Below, piece after piece: positions 17,730 to 26,065 of a stretch of DNA of 64,000 nucleotides (positions are counted from its first letter, which is position 1; every line of letters starts with the position of its first letter). Position numbers and translations under genes: made by a program. The DNA comes from Pyrobaculum neutrophilum V24Sta. Lineage in GTDB: Archaea > Thermoproteota > Thermoprotei > Thermoproteales > Thermoproteaceae. The notes beneath the pieces are model-generated. The model searched no databases and was not told where the DNA came from. It saw only the letters and a program-made list of their open reading frames with translations. The stretch lies in assembly GCF_000019805.1 (NCBI RefSeq), contig NC_010525.1:868001-932000 (forward strand), written 5' to 3'.

Positions 17730-17786
17730 ATTCGTCTTGGTGTGTGAACGCTGTGTGTTTGGGTATGGTGTTGGACGTTGGTAATG

Positions 17787-17795
17787 TTTAAATAG
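17787..17795 (+). promoter_or_regulatory. TATA box of the type I-A cas operon
   Basis: TTTAAATAG lies 19-27 nt before the ATG at 17814, so the operon should have a leaderless start separate from the array transcript. Confidence 0.6.
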
Positions 17796-17813
17796 TTGGT
17801 TTGATGTCTTTAT

Positions 17814-18161
17814 ATGGCTGGGAGGGGTGATAAGAGGGTGTCTATGGAGCCGTTGATTTATGTCTTGTCGTGTCTGGTGCGTGAGAAGTACTATGGCCCT
17901 CTTGACCGCCTTGCCCGCGTGGAGGATAGCGACGAGTTTTACGTCACGATGGCTATGGAGGCTGTCTACGACGCTTTGAGGTACTTTGGCACGTTGAAGG
18001 ACTGTGCCCGTCCGGAGGGGTTGGAGGAGGCGGTTCGCGCCTTTGCCGCGTTGGTTAAGAGGAGGCCGGCTGTGGCGAAGGAGGTGGCGTTTAAGGCGCT
18101 TGCGAAGGCGGTTGGCGGTGAGCGGCAGGTGGTGAAGGGGCAGGCGTCTGCGGCGAAGTAG
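17814..18161 (+). CDS. csa5: Type I-A Cascade small subunit Csa5 (Cas11a)
   Basis: 115 aa, all helical, beginning MAGRGDKRVSMEPLIYVLSC and containing VREKYYGPLDRLARVEDSDEF. The length, its place just before cas7 (next start 2 bases after the stop) and composition fit Csa5, the small subunit that lines the belly of archaeal Cascade and contacts crRNA-target duplexes. Identity is drawn mainly from operon position; the sequence of this subunit is poorly conserved. Confidence 0.8.
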   Translation: MAGRGDKRVSMEPLIYVLSCLVREKYYGPLDRLARVEDSDEFYVTMAMEAVYDALRYFGTLKDCARPEGLEEAVRAFAALVKRRPAVAKEVAFKALAKAVGGERQVVKGQASAAK

Positions 18162-18163
18162 CC

Positions 18164-19096
18164 ATGTTCGTCTCGTTCGCCTTCCGGTTCCGGGCGGAGG
18201 TCGAGGCCCTCAACATGGTCGAGACTATGGGGAACTACGCCAGGCACAGAACCGTCCCCGTCCTCATCCGCGAGGACGGCGGCTACCGCATCACGGCGGC
18301 TCCCGGCGTCTCGGGGCAGTCCGTCTCCTACGGCTACATGGCTGCGCTTGTCAAGCTTGCCGCGGGGAGGAGCCTGCCGGTCTGTGAGGAGTGTGCAAGC
18401 TATGAGAAGATCGGCGGCTTCTTCAAGCGTGCGGATAGAGTCGACATTGGGCACGACGAGAGGGTGAAGACCTGCGTCGTGGAGGACATCACGGGCTTCA
18501 TGGCGACGAAGGAGGCCGGCGGCGGCGAGAAGGGGTCTGTCGTCAAGAGGACGAGCGCGGTGATGTTCAGCTACATGCTTCCGGACACCTCCAGCGCGAG
18601 GGGTGTCGTCATGCCGCAGTTCCACGTCCGCTACAACCTCCAGAAGCCCGACACACAGAGACCGTTCACGGTCGAGAGCGGCACGGCCGTATACATTCAA
18701 GCTGTCGCGATAGATGTTATGAAAATTGGTAGGCTGGAAGACGGAGATGACGTGGACGACTGGCTTGAAAGGGCCGAGTTGGCCTTTGATGCGCTTAAGC
18801 TCCTCTACTCCGGCATGTTGTTCGGCGCGAAGAAGGCGCGGTATTTGCCTGCCTTTGAGGCTCTTGGCGGCGTCGCCGCCGTCGCAGACCCACACCCCTT
18901 CATGGTGTCTCCGCCGCGCTACGGCGACTACTGGGCCTTGAATAAAGCCCGCGTGGAGAAGATGAAGCCGCTGTACAGCACACTGGAGCTGTCGTGCTTT
19001 GACCGCGAGGGGATAACGTCATGCGACTCTGGCCTATCTACGTTGGAGGAGCTCATAGACTGGGCCAAGGAGCGGGTGCTTGAGTACTTCGAATGA
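18164..19096 (+). CDS. cas7: Type I-A Cas7 (Csa2), Cascade backbone
   Basis: 310 aa. RAMP fold starts MFVSFAFRFRAEVEALNMVETMGNYARHR, with VPVLIREDGGYRITAAPGVSGQSVSYGYMAAL, matching the DevR/Csa2 family. The central insertion has a Cys pair (PVCEECASYEKIGGFFKRADR). Multiple copies bind the crRNA spacer along the complex. Lies between csa5 and cas5a; its last codons overlap the cas5a start (ATGA, 4 bases), indicating coupled translation. Confidence 0.93.
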   Translation: MFVSFAFRFRAEVEALNMVETMGNYARHRTVPVLIREDGGYRITAAPGVSGQSVSYGYMAALVKLAAGRSLPVCEECASYEKIGGFFKRADRVDIGHDERVKTCVVEDITGFMATKEAGGGEKGSVVKRTSAVMFSYMLPDTSSARGVVMPQFHVRYNLQKPDTQRPFTVESGTAVYIQAVAIDVMKIGRLEDGDDVDDWLERAELAFDALKLLYSGMLFGAKKARYLPAFEALGGVAAVADPHPFMVSPPRYGDYWALNKARVEKMKPLYSTLELSCFDREGITSCDSGLSTLEELIDWAKERVLEYFE

Positions 19097-19875
19097 TGCT
19101 CGTAAAGTTGGATTTTTTCTCCCCCTTCGTCTCCAAGCCGGCCTTTCTTGAGCATGGAGCCGGCCCCCTCCTCCCGCCGCCTACCACTCTGCTGGGCGCC
19201 CTGGGCGCGGTTGCTGTGCGGCCGGAGGAGCGGTTCTACGCGCCCCGGGCCGACTTCGTCCTCTTCTGGGCGCCGCCGTATACCGAGGGGGTTGGGCTCT
19301 ACAGGCACTACACCCTTATGACTCAGAAGCGGACCAGACTGGAGAAGCTCCCCAAGGCCATAGAGGCGGTGCTTAAGGGCAGAGAAGACGAGGTGGTTGA
19401 GAGCGGGATGACTGCACGGAGCTTGATACAGAACTTTTTGGGGGTTGGGTCGCGGCGCGAGGTGTACTTCTGGGGCCCCGCCTACCTCTTGGTCTCGGGC
19501 GGCGAGGCCGAAAAACTGGCCCCGTATATATACCGGGTTGGGCAGAAGGAGGGGCTGATTGCGGCGACTCCCCTCCGGTTCGCGGTAGAGGATCTCGGGG
19601 CTAGGGAGGTGGAGACGCGCTTCTACATCCCGGCCGGCTGGGCTTCTGAATGCGTTGCGGTACCGTACTACGGCCAGGTGACGGCTCAGTGTAGAGAGGA
19701 GTACTTCTTTGACCCGCGCCTTGGGCTGAACGCGGAGAGGCAACCCTTCTACATCCCGCCGCCGATGGGCCACATCAAAGTGAGGCCGGCAAAGGGGTAC
19801 ACGGCAGTGAAAATCGTGCCGGAAGCCGGTAGTGACCTCTATGCCATACTGCCGCGGGGTTATGCCGAGGGCTAA
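19093..19875 (+). CDS. cas5a: Type I-A Cas5a
   Basis: 260 aa. Starts MMLVKLDFFSPFVSKPAFLEHGAGPLLPPPTTLLGALGA, the Cas5 N-terminal RAMP strand and PPTTLLGAL helix. Cas5 caps the 5' handle of crRNA in Cascade. Start at 19093 overlaps the cas7 stop; the stop at 19875 overlaps the cas8a start by 14 bases. Confidence 0.93.
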   Translation: MMLVKLDFFSPFVSKPAFLEHGAGPLLPPPTTLLGALGAVAVRPEERFYAPRADFVLFWAPPYTEGVGLYRHYTLMTQKRTRLEKLPKAIEAVLKGREDEVVESGMTARSLIQNFLGVGSRREVYFWGPAYLLVSGGEAEKLAPYIYRVGQKEGLIAATPLRFAVEDLGAREVETRFYIPAGWASECVAVPYYGQVTAQCREEYFFDPRLGLNAERQPFYIPPPMGHIKVRPAKGYTAVKIVPEAGSDLYAILPRGYAEG

Positions 19876-20785
19876 GAAAGGCAGATCCTCGGGCAAGTCT
19901 TCTGGCAAGGCAGGCGGCGTGCAGGTGAGAATTGATCTTCAGAGCGCGCCTCAGTTTGTCCACCTCTCTGCGGTGTACAAAGCCGGCCTCCTCTCTTACA
20001 TGGCCACCGGGGTCGAAATCTGGAGGTGGGATGACGTCGACCACTATGTCGAGGAGTACAACAGCTTCATCGCTTCTGTGTTTGAGAGGAGGGGGAGGAG
20101 GAGGGCCGACATCCAGAGTCTGCTCTTGGAGAGTAGGGATTTTGGGGCTTTGGAGAGTTTTTCGCAGAGCTCTGGGCTTTTGGAGAGTAAGGAGTTTATA
20201 CATCTTGATGGGCGGTTCTTTTATAAGGAGGCGAGGAAGGTGTTCGGGATCGCTAGGGCGGTTCTAAAGGTCGCTGATGCCTTCGATGGGTTCACTAGGG
20301 TGAGGATTGGAGAGAGGTGGTACCACGTCTTTGTAGACGTGGAAGACCGGACTGCGGCTGGGGATTTGTGGGGTGTCAACGAGAGGGTGTGGCGGCGTGC
20401 GTCTAACTTGGGCGGGCTTGCCCTCCTCCTGTACGCGGCTTCCCTCGTCGTGTTGAAGCTCGGCGGGGTTTCGGGGAGGCTTTTCGTCGGCGGAGGGAGC
20501 TACTACACGGCCACCGCACTGCCTGTGGAGGCGCTTTCTAGGATGCGCCGCGTTGCGCGGTTTTTCGTCGAGCTCGTGGAGTCGGGGTCGGACTACGTTG
20601 AGCCTGCCGCATCGGCCATCTGGAGCGCCATATCTCTCTCCGAGGTGTATGGAGAAGGCGGCGGGAGGTGGAGGGTCGCCGAGGACTGGGGGCGGCTCTA
20701 TCAAGTGGCGAGGAGTATGTTGGCCAGCAGGTGGCTGTCCGAGGGCGAGAGGAGGGCGCTTGACGCGCTCTTCGGCTATGCGTAG
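19862..20785 (+). CDS. cas8a2: Type I-A Cascade large subunit Cas8a2 (Csa4)
   Basis: 307 aa from ATG 19862 (MPRAKKGRSSGKSSGKAGG, a basic tail); a start at 19832 in the same frame would overlap cas5a more. The body begins RIDLQSAPQFVHLSAVYKAGLLSYM and includes EFIHLDGRFFYKEARK. Position between cas5a and cas3', and size, fit the Csa4/Cas8a2 subunit that recognises the PAM side of the target and recruits Cas3. Family sequence is divergent, so position carries much of the call. Confidence 0.85.
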   Translation: MPRAKKGRSSGKSSGKAGGVQVRIDLQSAPQFVHLSAVYKAGLLSYMATGVEIWRWDDVDHYVEEYNSFIASVFERRGRRRADIQSLLLESRDFGALESFSQSSGLLESKEFIHLDGRFFYKEARKVFGIARAVLKVADAFDGFTRVRIGERWYHVFVDVEDRTAAGDLWGVNERVWRRASNLGGLALLLYAASLVVLKLGGVSGRLFVGGGSYYTATALPVEALSRMRRVARFFVELVESGSDYVEPAASAIWSAISLSEVYGEGGGRWRVAEDWGRLYQVARSMLASRWLSEGERRALDALFGYA

Positions 20786-22253
20786 GGCGGTGGAGAGGGG
20801 GCTTGAGCTGGCGCGCGCGGGCGCTTCAAGGATTGTCTTGGAGCTTCCGACGGGATACGGGAAGACCTACGCCGCGCCGCTGTTTTACAAGGCTCTGAGG
20901 GAGGGGGGTCTCTGCAGTAAGGCGATCCACGTCATGCCCCTGAGGGCTCTCATTAGGAAGCAGATCGAGAGGTACGCCTCTGCCCACCCCGATATAAAGT
21001 TCGCGTATCAAGACGGCGACGTCCTCCTTCGGGATAGGTACGTGAAGGATCCGTACTTCCGCGAGGAGTACGTCCTCACGACGCTGGACTCCTTCATCCA
21101 CAACCTGGCGAAGGTCCCCGTCGCAGAGATGTGGAAGTTCTACAAGTCCGAGAGACCGTCGGTGAGGTACCACATACCCCTCGCCTACATCTACCCCTCG
21201 TGTGTCTTTCTAGACGAGGCGCATATGGCAGCTGGCTCCAGGAAAGAGCTCGCCGCAGTAAAGGCGGCTGTGAGGTTCCTCAAAGAGCTCGGCGTGCCCA
21301 CCGTCGTCATGTCGGCAACTCTTGGCGAGTGGAAGAGGGATGTATTCAAGGGCTTTAGGTTTGTGTCGCTTGGGGAGAGGGATGAGGAGAGGGGCGGCGA
21401 CGTCAAAGTCGCCGATCCGGAGTTCGAACGGCGGATGTCGAACGTAGCGTACAAGGTGGGGAGGGTTGACAATATAGAGGAGGTGGCGAGGCGTAAGGCG
21501 GAGGAGGGGAAGAGGGTGCTCGTGATAGTTAACGACGTCTGCAGAGTCCAGCGCCTTTCCGAGACGTTGGGGGCGCCGGCGGTGCACTCCCTCATGACGC
21601 GGAGAGACCGCGAGAGGGCTGAGCGCGAGCTTGATAAGGCTCAGATTGTGGTGGGTACAGACGCGATTGGGGCCGGCGTCGACGTAGACTTCGACGTGTT
21701 GATAACCGAAGCCGACGAGGTGGAGCGGGTCGCGCAACGGGTGGGGCGCGTCTGTAGAAACAGGGAGAGCTGCGTAGGCGAGATATACTTCGTCGGCGAG
21801 GTCGATGAGGAGCTCCTCAAGGTCAAGAACTGGCGCCTCCCGCACAAGCCGGACAGCTACCTACGCCTCCTCCGAGGGGAGGCCGAGGTAGACGAGAAAC
21901 ACTTCTGGTTTCTGGGAACCGTCATGAAGGAGGAAGTGGTGGATACACACAACTTGAGGGAAAAGTTGCTGGAGGAGGGCGGCTCCTTCGTCCGCCACGC
22001 CCTGCTGGAGGCGGAGGTGGGGGAGGGGCCCGAGGAGTCCTTCACAGTTTCGCTGGACAGGCTGGGACAGCTGGAGTTTGAGGTGTATGTTGGAGAGAGG
22101 CGGATTGAGCCGCCCCGTAGCTACGGAGATAGGGAATTGATGGAGTGGCTTCTTGACGTCGTCGATGAGTACGGCGATGTGCCGAGGATCCGCGTTGTGA
22201 AATACAGAGAGGGGCTTGGGGCTGTGCTCAAGAAGTGTGGAGAGGGGGTATGA
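20778..22253 (+). CDS. cas3: CRISPR-associated helicase Cas3' (split Cas3, helicase part)
   Basis: 491 aa from ATG 20778 (MRRAVERGLELARAGASR), overlapping the cas8a2 stop by 8 bases. SF2 helicase motifs in order: LELPTGYGKT (about 22-31), VFLDEAH (about 144), VMSATLG (about 177), VGTDAIGAGVDVDFD (about 292), QRVGRVCR (about 319). It lacks the HD nuclease, which is the next gene. Role: ATP-driven unwinding of target DNA. Confidence 0.95.
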   Translation: MRRAVERGLELARAGASRIVLELPTGYGKTYAAPLFYKALREGGLCSKAIHVMPLRALIRKQIERYASAHPDIKFAYQDGDVLLRDRYVKDPYFREEYVLTTLDSFIHNLAKVPVAEMWKFYKSERPSVRYHIPLAYIYPSCVFLDEAHMAAGSRKELAAVKAAVRFLKELGVPTVVMSATLGEWKRDVFKGFRFVSLGERDEERGGDVKVADPEFERRMSNVAYKVGRVDNIEEVARRKAEEGKRVLVIVNDVCRVQRLSETLGAPAVHSLMTRRDRERAERELDKAQIVVGTDAIGAGVDVDFDVLITEADEVERVAQRVGRVCRNRESCVGEIYFVGEVDEELLKVKNWRLPHKPDSYLRLLRGEAEVDEKHFWFLGTVMKEEVVDTHNLREKLLEEGGSFVRHALLEAEVGEGPEESFTVSLDRLGQLEFEVYVGERRIEPPRSYGDRELMEWLLDVVDEYGDVPRIRVVKYREGLGAVLKKCGEGV

Positions 22254-22819
22254 CGTGTCTCGCGGGCCCTGGAGAGCCCCTCGAACTGCATCTGGAGGAG
22301 GTCGCGTCGTGTATGGCGGCGAGGGGGAGGTGGCTGGTGCCTAAGCTGGCGCGGGTTCTCGGCGTAGAGGAGGCGCTGGCTAGAGACTTAATTGTGTTCG
22401 TGGGCTATGCACATGACGTTGGGAAGGCGGACAGGGAGTACGAGGGCGCGGATAGGTACTTCCCGCACCACGAGGCTAAGTCCGCCGCGGCTGTGTACAA
22501 AGCGCTTGACAGCGCCGATTGGAGGATCAGAAGGCTTGCAGTGTACGCCGTCGCTAGGCACCACTACTCCTTCAAGAAGCCCCAGGGGTTGGGCAAGGTG
22601 ACATTTCAGCCGAGGTGCACAGTTGCAGTCAGCTGGAGGCCGGAGACCGAGCTCTTCCGCAAGGCGCTTGGCCTTCTGTTCCGCGGCGTCGAAGACGACA
22701 TTTACAACGCGGCGGTGAGTCGCGACTTCCTAAAAGACTCGCTCAAGTATGCCGGGATGGCTCTTCTCGGCCTTCTCAACGACTGCGACTACGAGGTGGC
22801 GTCGAGAAACAGGAGATGA
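22250..22819 (+). CDS. cas3'': CRISPR-associated HD nuclease Cas3''
   Basis: 189 aa from ATG 22250, overlapping the helicase stop by 4 bases (ATGA). HD motifs are visible: AHDVGKAD (about 54-61), HHEAKSAAA (about 74), ARHHYSF (about 102), and a late LNDCDYEVA. This metal-dependent nuclease degrades target DNA with the Cas3' helicase. Separate helicase and nuclease genes are usual for type I-A. Confidence 0.93.
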   Translation: MTCLAGPGEPLELHLEEVASCMAARGRWLVPKLARVLGVEEALARDLIVFVGYAHDVGKADREYEGADRYFPHHEAKSAAAVYKALDSADWRIRRLAVYAVARHHYSFKKPQGLGKVTFQPRCTVAVSWRPETELFRKALGLLFRGVEDDIYNAAVSRDFLKDSLKYAGMALLGLLNDCDYEVASRNRR

Positions 22820-23565
22820 TATTCAGGGTGGCGCTGAGGGGCTACGCGCTGGATCCCCTGGCGCTCGCCGGCTGGACGCCCCGCCTTGTGCACGGCCTGC
22901 TGGCCTCGCGCGGAATCAAGCCTCTGTCTATCTGGCCGCCCATTGTCCAGGGGAGGCCTGTGTGGGGACGGCCCGCGGCCTATCCGCCGGGGGTGCAAGT
23001 GGAGGTGGTCTACGTGGCGCGGGAGCCGCCGGCCGAGAAGCCGGACATCGTGGCGCTGGGCAGAGCCCGTGTGGCCGTCGAAGACGTCGCCGTGCGCTGG
23101 TTTGAGCCGAAAGACATCGGGGCGAACCGCCTCGTTCTTGAAACCGTAACGCCTGTGCAGTTCGCCGTTAAGACCAGGGAGAGGAAGAGGGCTAAGCTGG
23201 CGTATATACCGGAGCCGCTCCGCGTCTTCAAGTGGCTTGTCATAACGGCGTATAAGCTCGGGCTCGCCGAGAAGCTAGATGTCAAGTTCATCCGCTGGGT
23301 CTACGAATACGTCGACCTCGCCGACCTTCGGTGCCACAGGCCCAGTTGCGTGGTGAAGGTAAAGTACGACGGAAGGAGGTCGCTCTACGGCTTCTACGGC
23401 GTTGCGAAGTACGTCGTCCAAGACGACAGATACATGGACAAGCTCTCGTACTATGTTTCACTTGCCAACTTTCTGGGCTTGGGCAAGAGCCGCGGGGTTG
23501 GGCTAGGCGCCGTGCAATTCGGAGTAGCCGTAGGAGACAGCCGAGGGTCCCACGGAAAGAGCTGA
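22816..23565 (+). CDS. cas6: CRISPR RNA-processing endonuclease Cas6
   Basis: 249 aa from ATG 22816, overlapping the previous stop by 4 bases. The C-terminal glycine-rich loop GLGKSRGVGLGAVQFG (about 220-235) is the Cas6 signature; TVTPVQFAVKTRERKRAKLAY lies mid-protein. Cas6 cuts pre-crRNA inside each repeat, leaving an 8-nt 5' handle. Last gene of the cas operon; 138 bases without a gene follow. Confidence 0.9.
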   Translation: MIFRVALRGYALDPLALAGWTPRLVHGLLASRGIKPLSIWPPIVQGRPVWGRPAAYPPGVQVEVVYVAREPPAEKPDIVALGRARVAVEDVAVRWFEPKDIGANRLVLETVTPVQFAVKTRERKRAKLAYIPEPLRVFKWLVITAYKLGLAEKLDVKFIRWVYEYVDLADLRCHRPSCVVKVKYDGRRSLYGFYGVAKYVVQDDRYMDKLSYYVSLANFLGLGKSRGVGLGAVQFGVAVGDSRGSHGKS

Positions 23566-23703
23566 GTCATCGCCTATTAGACCGCTTATCGCACACAGAG
23601 CTTGGTCGGCGTCATGAGCGCTCTACGATGAAAGGTGGCGCTGACGGCGTTACCCAACGCGGAATGTCAAATCGGATAGCATGTGGAACAGACTTTTGCC
23701 GTA

Positions 23704-24609
23704 TTAAGCAGTAAAATGTCTGTCCCTTGGGGGCGCGAAGCAGCGTCTGCACTTTTCGCATGTCGTATTTACGCCTAGCTCGTTTGGGCAGATGTACTGG
23801 CTGTATTTCTCCAGGGCTTGTCTCAGCTGTGGGAGTCTTCTGTGTTCTAGGAATATGATGAGCCTCTTGCCGTTTTGGGCGGCCCACTTAGCCAGGGCTT
23901 CTATCGCGGGGATCTGGCCCCTTGCGTCTTCGCCAGCGGCTAGATAGGTGATGTGGTCGAAGTAGGCGCCGTATTTCTCATAGGCCTTGTAGTTGGCCCC
24001 GTCTAGAGACATGAGGACTACCAGGTTGGGCGGCCGCTCTGGCGACGCCGCCACAATGGGGAACGACCGCGTGTAGAGGTAGAACGTCACGTGGAGGAAG
24101 TCGGACGCCAGCTTCTTGAGGTAGCCCCAGTACCAGTCTGAGAATACGTCTCCGCCCACGTGGAACCTAATAATTCTCGCACCCCTATAGTCCACGACGA
24201 AGCGGGTCCAGTCTCTAAGCCAGCTGTAGCCCTCCCTCACGACGTGGATGAAGTTGATGTACTCCCTCAGGAGGTGCAGTGGGTTGTACCTGGCGATGTT
24301 TATGTCGTAGCAAACCAGCCCCCTCCCGCGGTAGAGCCCGGCGGACCCCGGCCTCCCGCAGAAGGTGGCGTAGGGGCAAGTCAGAACCGGCGGGAGGTCG
24401 AATGTCCATATCCTCCCCACCTTCCTATTGCCGGGGACATACGGCATTTTGGGCACCGGCACGCCCCCCGAGATCCTCCTCTGGATTTGGACCAGTTGGG
24501 CGAGCTCCAGCTCGGAGCGGGGCGGCCTGTAGGCCCCACCTCTGTAGAGCTCCCAGGCAAGCTCCCTCAACGTCCGTCCGCCGATGCGTCTGTCAAACAA
24601 CGTTAACAT
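23704..24609 (-). CDS. GP88-family protein (phage gene product 88-like)
   Basis: 301 aa. Pattern of the GP88 domain known from mycobacteriophages and plasmids: FDLPPVLTCPYATFC (Cys 78 and 84), VCYDINIARY (Cys 100), IRFHVGGDVFSDWYW (about 147-161), HVTFYLYTRSFPIV, NLVVLMSLDG. The tail holds four more Cys (274, 284, 287, 290; CEKCRRC), so a bound metal or Fe-S cluster is likely. The family's function is unknown. It is divergent from the EVE-McrB gene with only 28 bases between the two starts, so each promoter must overlap the other gene. Confidence 0.6.
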   Translation of the reverse strand: MLTLFDRRIGGRTLRELAWELYRGGAYRPPRSELELAQLVQIQRRISGGVPVPKMPYVPGNRKVGRIWTFDLPPVLTCPYATFCGRPGSAGLYRGRGLVCYDINIARYNPLHLLREYINFIHVVREGYSWLRDWTRFVVDYRGARIIRFHVGGDVFSDWYWGYLKKLASDFLHVTFYLYTRSFPIVAASPERPPNLVVLMSLDGANYKAYEKYGAYFDHITYLAAGEDARGQIPAIEALAKWAAQNGKRLIIFLEHRRLPQLRQALEKYSQYICPNELGVNTTCEKCRRCFAPPRDRHFTA

Positions 24610-24637
24610 ATAATAACAGCGGTTTAATAGCTACTTA

Positions 24638-26062
24638 ATGAGTGCTTCTCAGGGGCGATGTTATGTCATATTAGGATCTCCTGAGAATTGGCATTATGCA
24701 ATCTCGGAAATATCAAAAGAGAACGAATTAACCCCTAAATACTCTGGTGAATGCAATCCACAATGCCTAAGGGTGTTAAGAGAGAAAAAGAAAAATGGAA
24801 AAATTCTATGGGCATTTCCTAACGTGGAAGATTATGAAGACTTAAAAAATAATATTGAGAAATATAATGAAATATACGTGTTAGCTGTATCTACTGCCAG
24901 GTTTGGTAAAACGACACCAGCGGAAGATATGAAAAACGCGGAGGTGTATCTTTCGAAAATTGTGGCTCTTGGTAAGGTGACGAAAGACGACCTTGTAGGT
25001 GGATGTAGTTGTCAATACTGGCCCAATAAAGATAATAATTGGTATTATAAGTTTTTTATCGAGGTCTTGGCGTATTTAGACGCTCAGAACGGGAGAGACG
25101 GCTTTATACTGAAAGGCTTTCAGCCTGGGTCGCTTAAAGAGGTTGATTGCAGACTTCTGTTTAATATCCTCGATTTAGCGATAAAAAGCGGTATCTATAA
25201 GGTTCCAAGATGTAGAGAGGAGAGCGATGTCAAACTTTTTAAAAAAGCTATTGACGAGCTTAAGGGGCAGTTTCCGACAGTGGCTAAAGTGGTAGAGAAG
25301 GTGGGGGCGGCGCTGTACGCCGGCAACGTGTTGCTTGTTGGTCCGCCGGGGGTGGGGAAGACGACGTTGGCGGTGGAGTTTGCTAAGAGGCTGACGGGGG
25401 GCGACTATATCTTGGCTACTGCGAACGCGCTGTGGTTTAGGCGCGACGTGATCGGAGGGGAGACCATAAGGGAGGGCTCCGTCGTCTGGAAGAGCGGCTT
25501 GTTGATTAGGGCGTACAACAGGGCCGCCAGAAACTGCGGGAGGCCCCTTCTCCTCATAATCGACGAGATAAATAGGGCGGATGCAGACAAGGCCTTTGGC
25601 GAGTTCTTCTCTATCTTCAGATCGCCGAGTCCCGAAGACTGGGAAATACCCAAGACGCTGGTGGAGGAGGTCGAGGGATACGGCGATAAGGCCGACGAGG
25701 AGGCGAGGGCCTTCCTGCGGAACTATAGAGAGATGGGTGACGCCCCCCTCAAGAGGATCAGGGTGTTAGCCACGATGAACACGCGCGACGTTAGAAACCT
25801 GTTTCTGCTGGGGGAGGCCCTCTTGAGGAGATTTACCGTCGTGAAATTTGACGTAAGTGGGAGCGTTTTCAAGACAGATGAAGATCTCTACAGCGCATAT
25901 CAGAACATGAATAGAGCTGGCGACATTCCGCCCAGCGCGTTGATTCACGCCGAGAGGCTTAGAGGCGCCTACAAGGCCTTGGGTTTCGCCGAGCCGCGTG
26001 CTGAAGAGCTGATCGAGATGTCGTCTGGGGGATTTGCCCTGAGGAGGAGGCGCAGGGCGTAG
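24638..26062 (+). CDS. mcrB: EVE-McrB: modified-base reader fused to McrB-type AAA+ GTPase
   Basis: 474 aa. Residues 1 to about 180 look like an EVE/PUA-like reader: CYVILGSPENWHYAI, ILWAFPNVEDY, IYVLAVSTARFGKT, VYLSKIVALGKVTKDDLVGG. The McrB ATPase follows: Walker A VGPPGVGKTT (about 235), Walker B LLIIDEINRADADKAFGE (about 307), sensor ATMNTRDVRNLFLLGEALLRRF. EVE domains bind modified cytosine; McrB translocates on DNA and activates the McrC nuclease, so the pair should cut modified phage DNA. The first about 620 bases are strikingly A/T-rich and the rest GC-rich, suggesting a recent domain fusion or transfer. McrC follows 3 bases after the stop. Confidence 0.85.
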   Translation: MSASQGRCYVILGSPENWHYAISEISKENELTPKYSGECNPQCLRVLREKKKNGKILWAFPNVEDYEDLKNNIEKYNEIYVLAVSTARFGKTTPAEDMKNAEVYLSKIVALGKVTKDDLVGGCSCQYWPNKDNNWYYKFFIEVLAYLDAQNGRDGFILKGFQPGSLKEVDCRLLFNILDLAIKSGIYKVPRCREESDVKLFKKAIDELKGQFPTVAKVVEKVGAALYAGNVLLVGPPGVGKTTLAVEFAKRLTGGDYILATANALWFRRDVIGGETIREGSVVWKSGLLIRAYNRAARNCGRPLLLIIDEINRADADKAFGEFFSIFRSPSPEDWEIPKTLVEEVEGYGDKADEEARAFLRNYREMGDAPLKRIRVLATMNTRDVRNLFLLGEALLRRFTVVKFDVSGSVFKTDEDLYSAYQNMNRAGDIPPSALIHAERLRGAYKALGFAEPRAEELIEMSSGGFALRRRRRA

Positions 26063-26065
26063 CCC

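Noticed and set aside
23590-23640. Possible C/D box guide RNA (GATGA and CTGA elements between cas6 and the GP88-like gene)
   Set aside because: Only one half of the box set could be found, with no C'/D' pair and no terminal stem.
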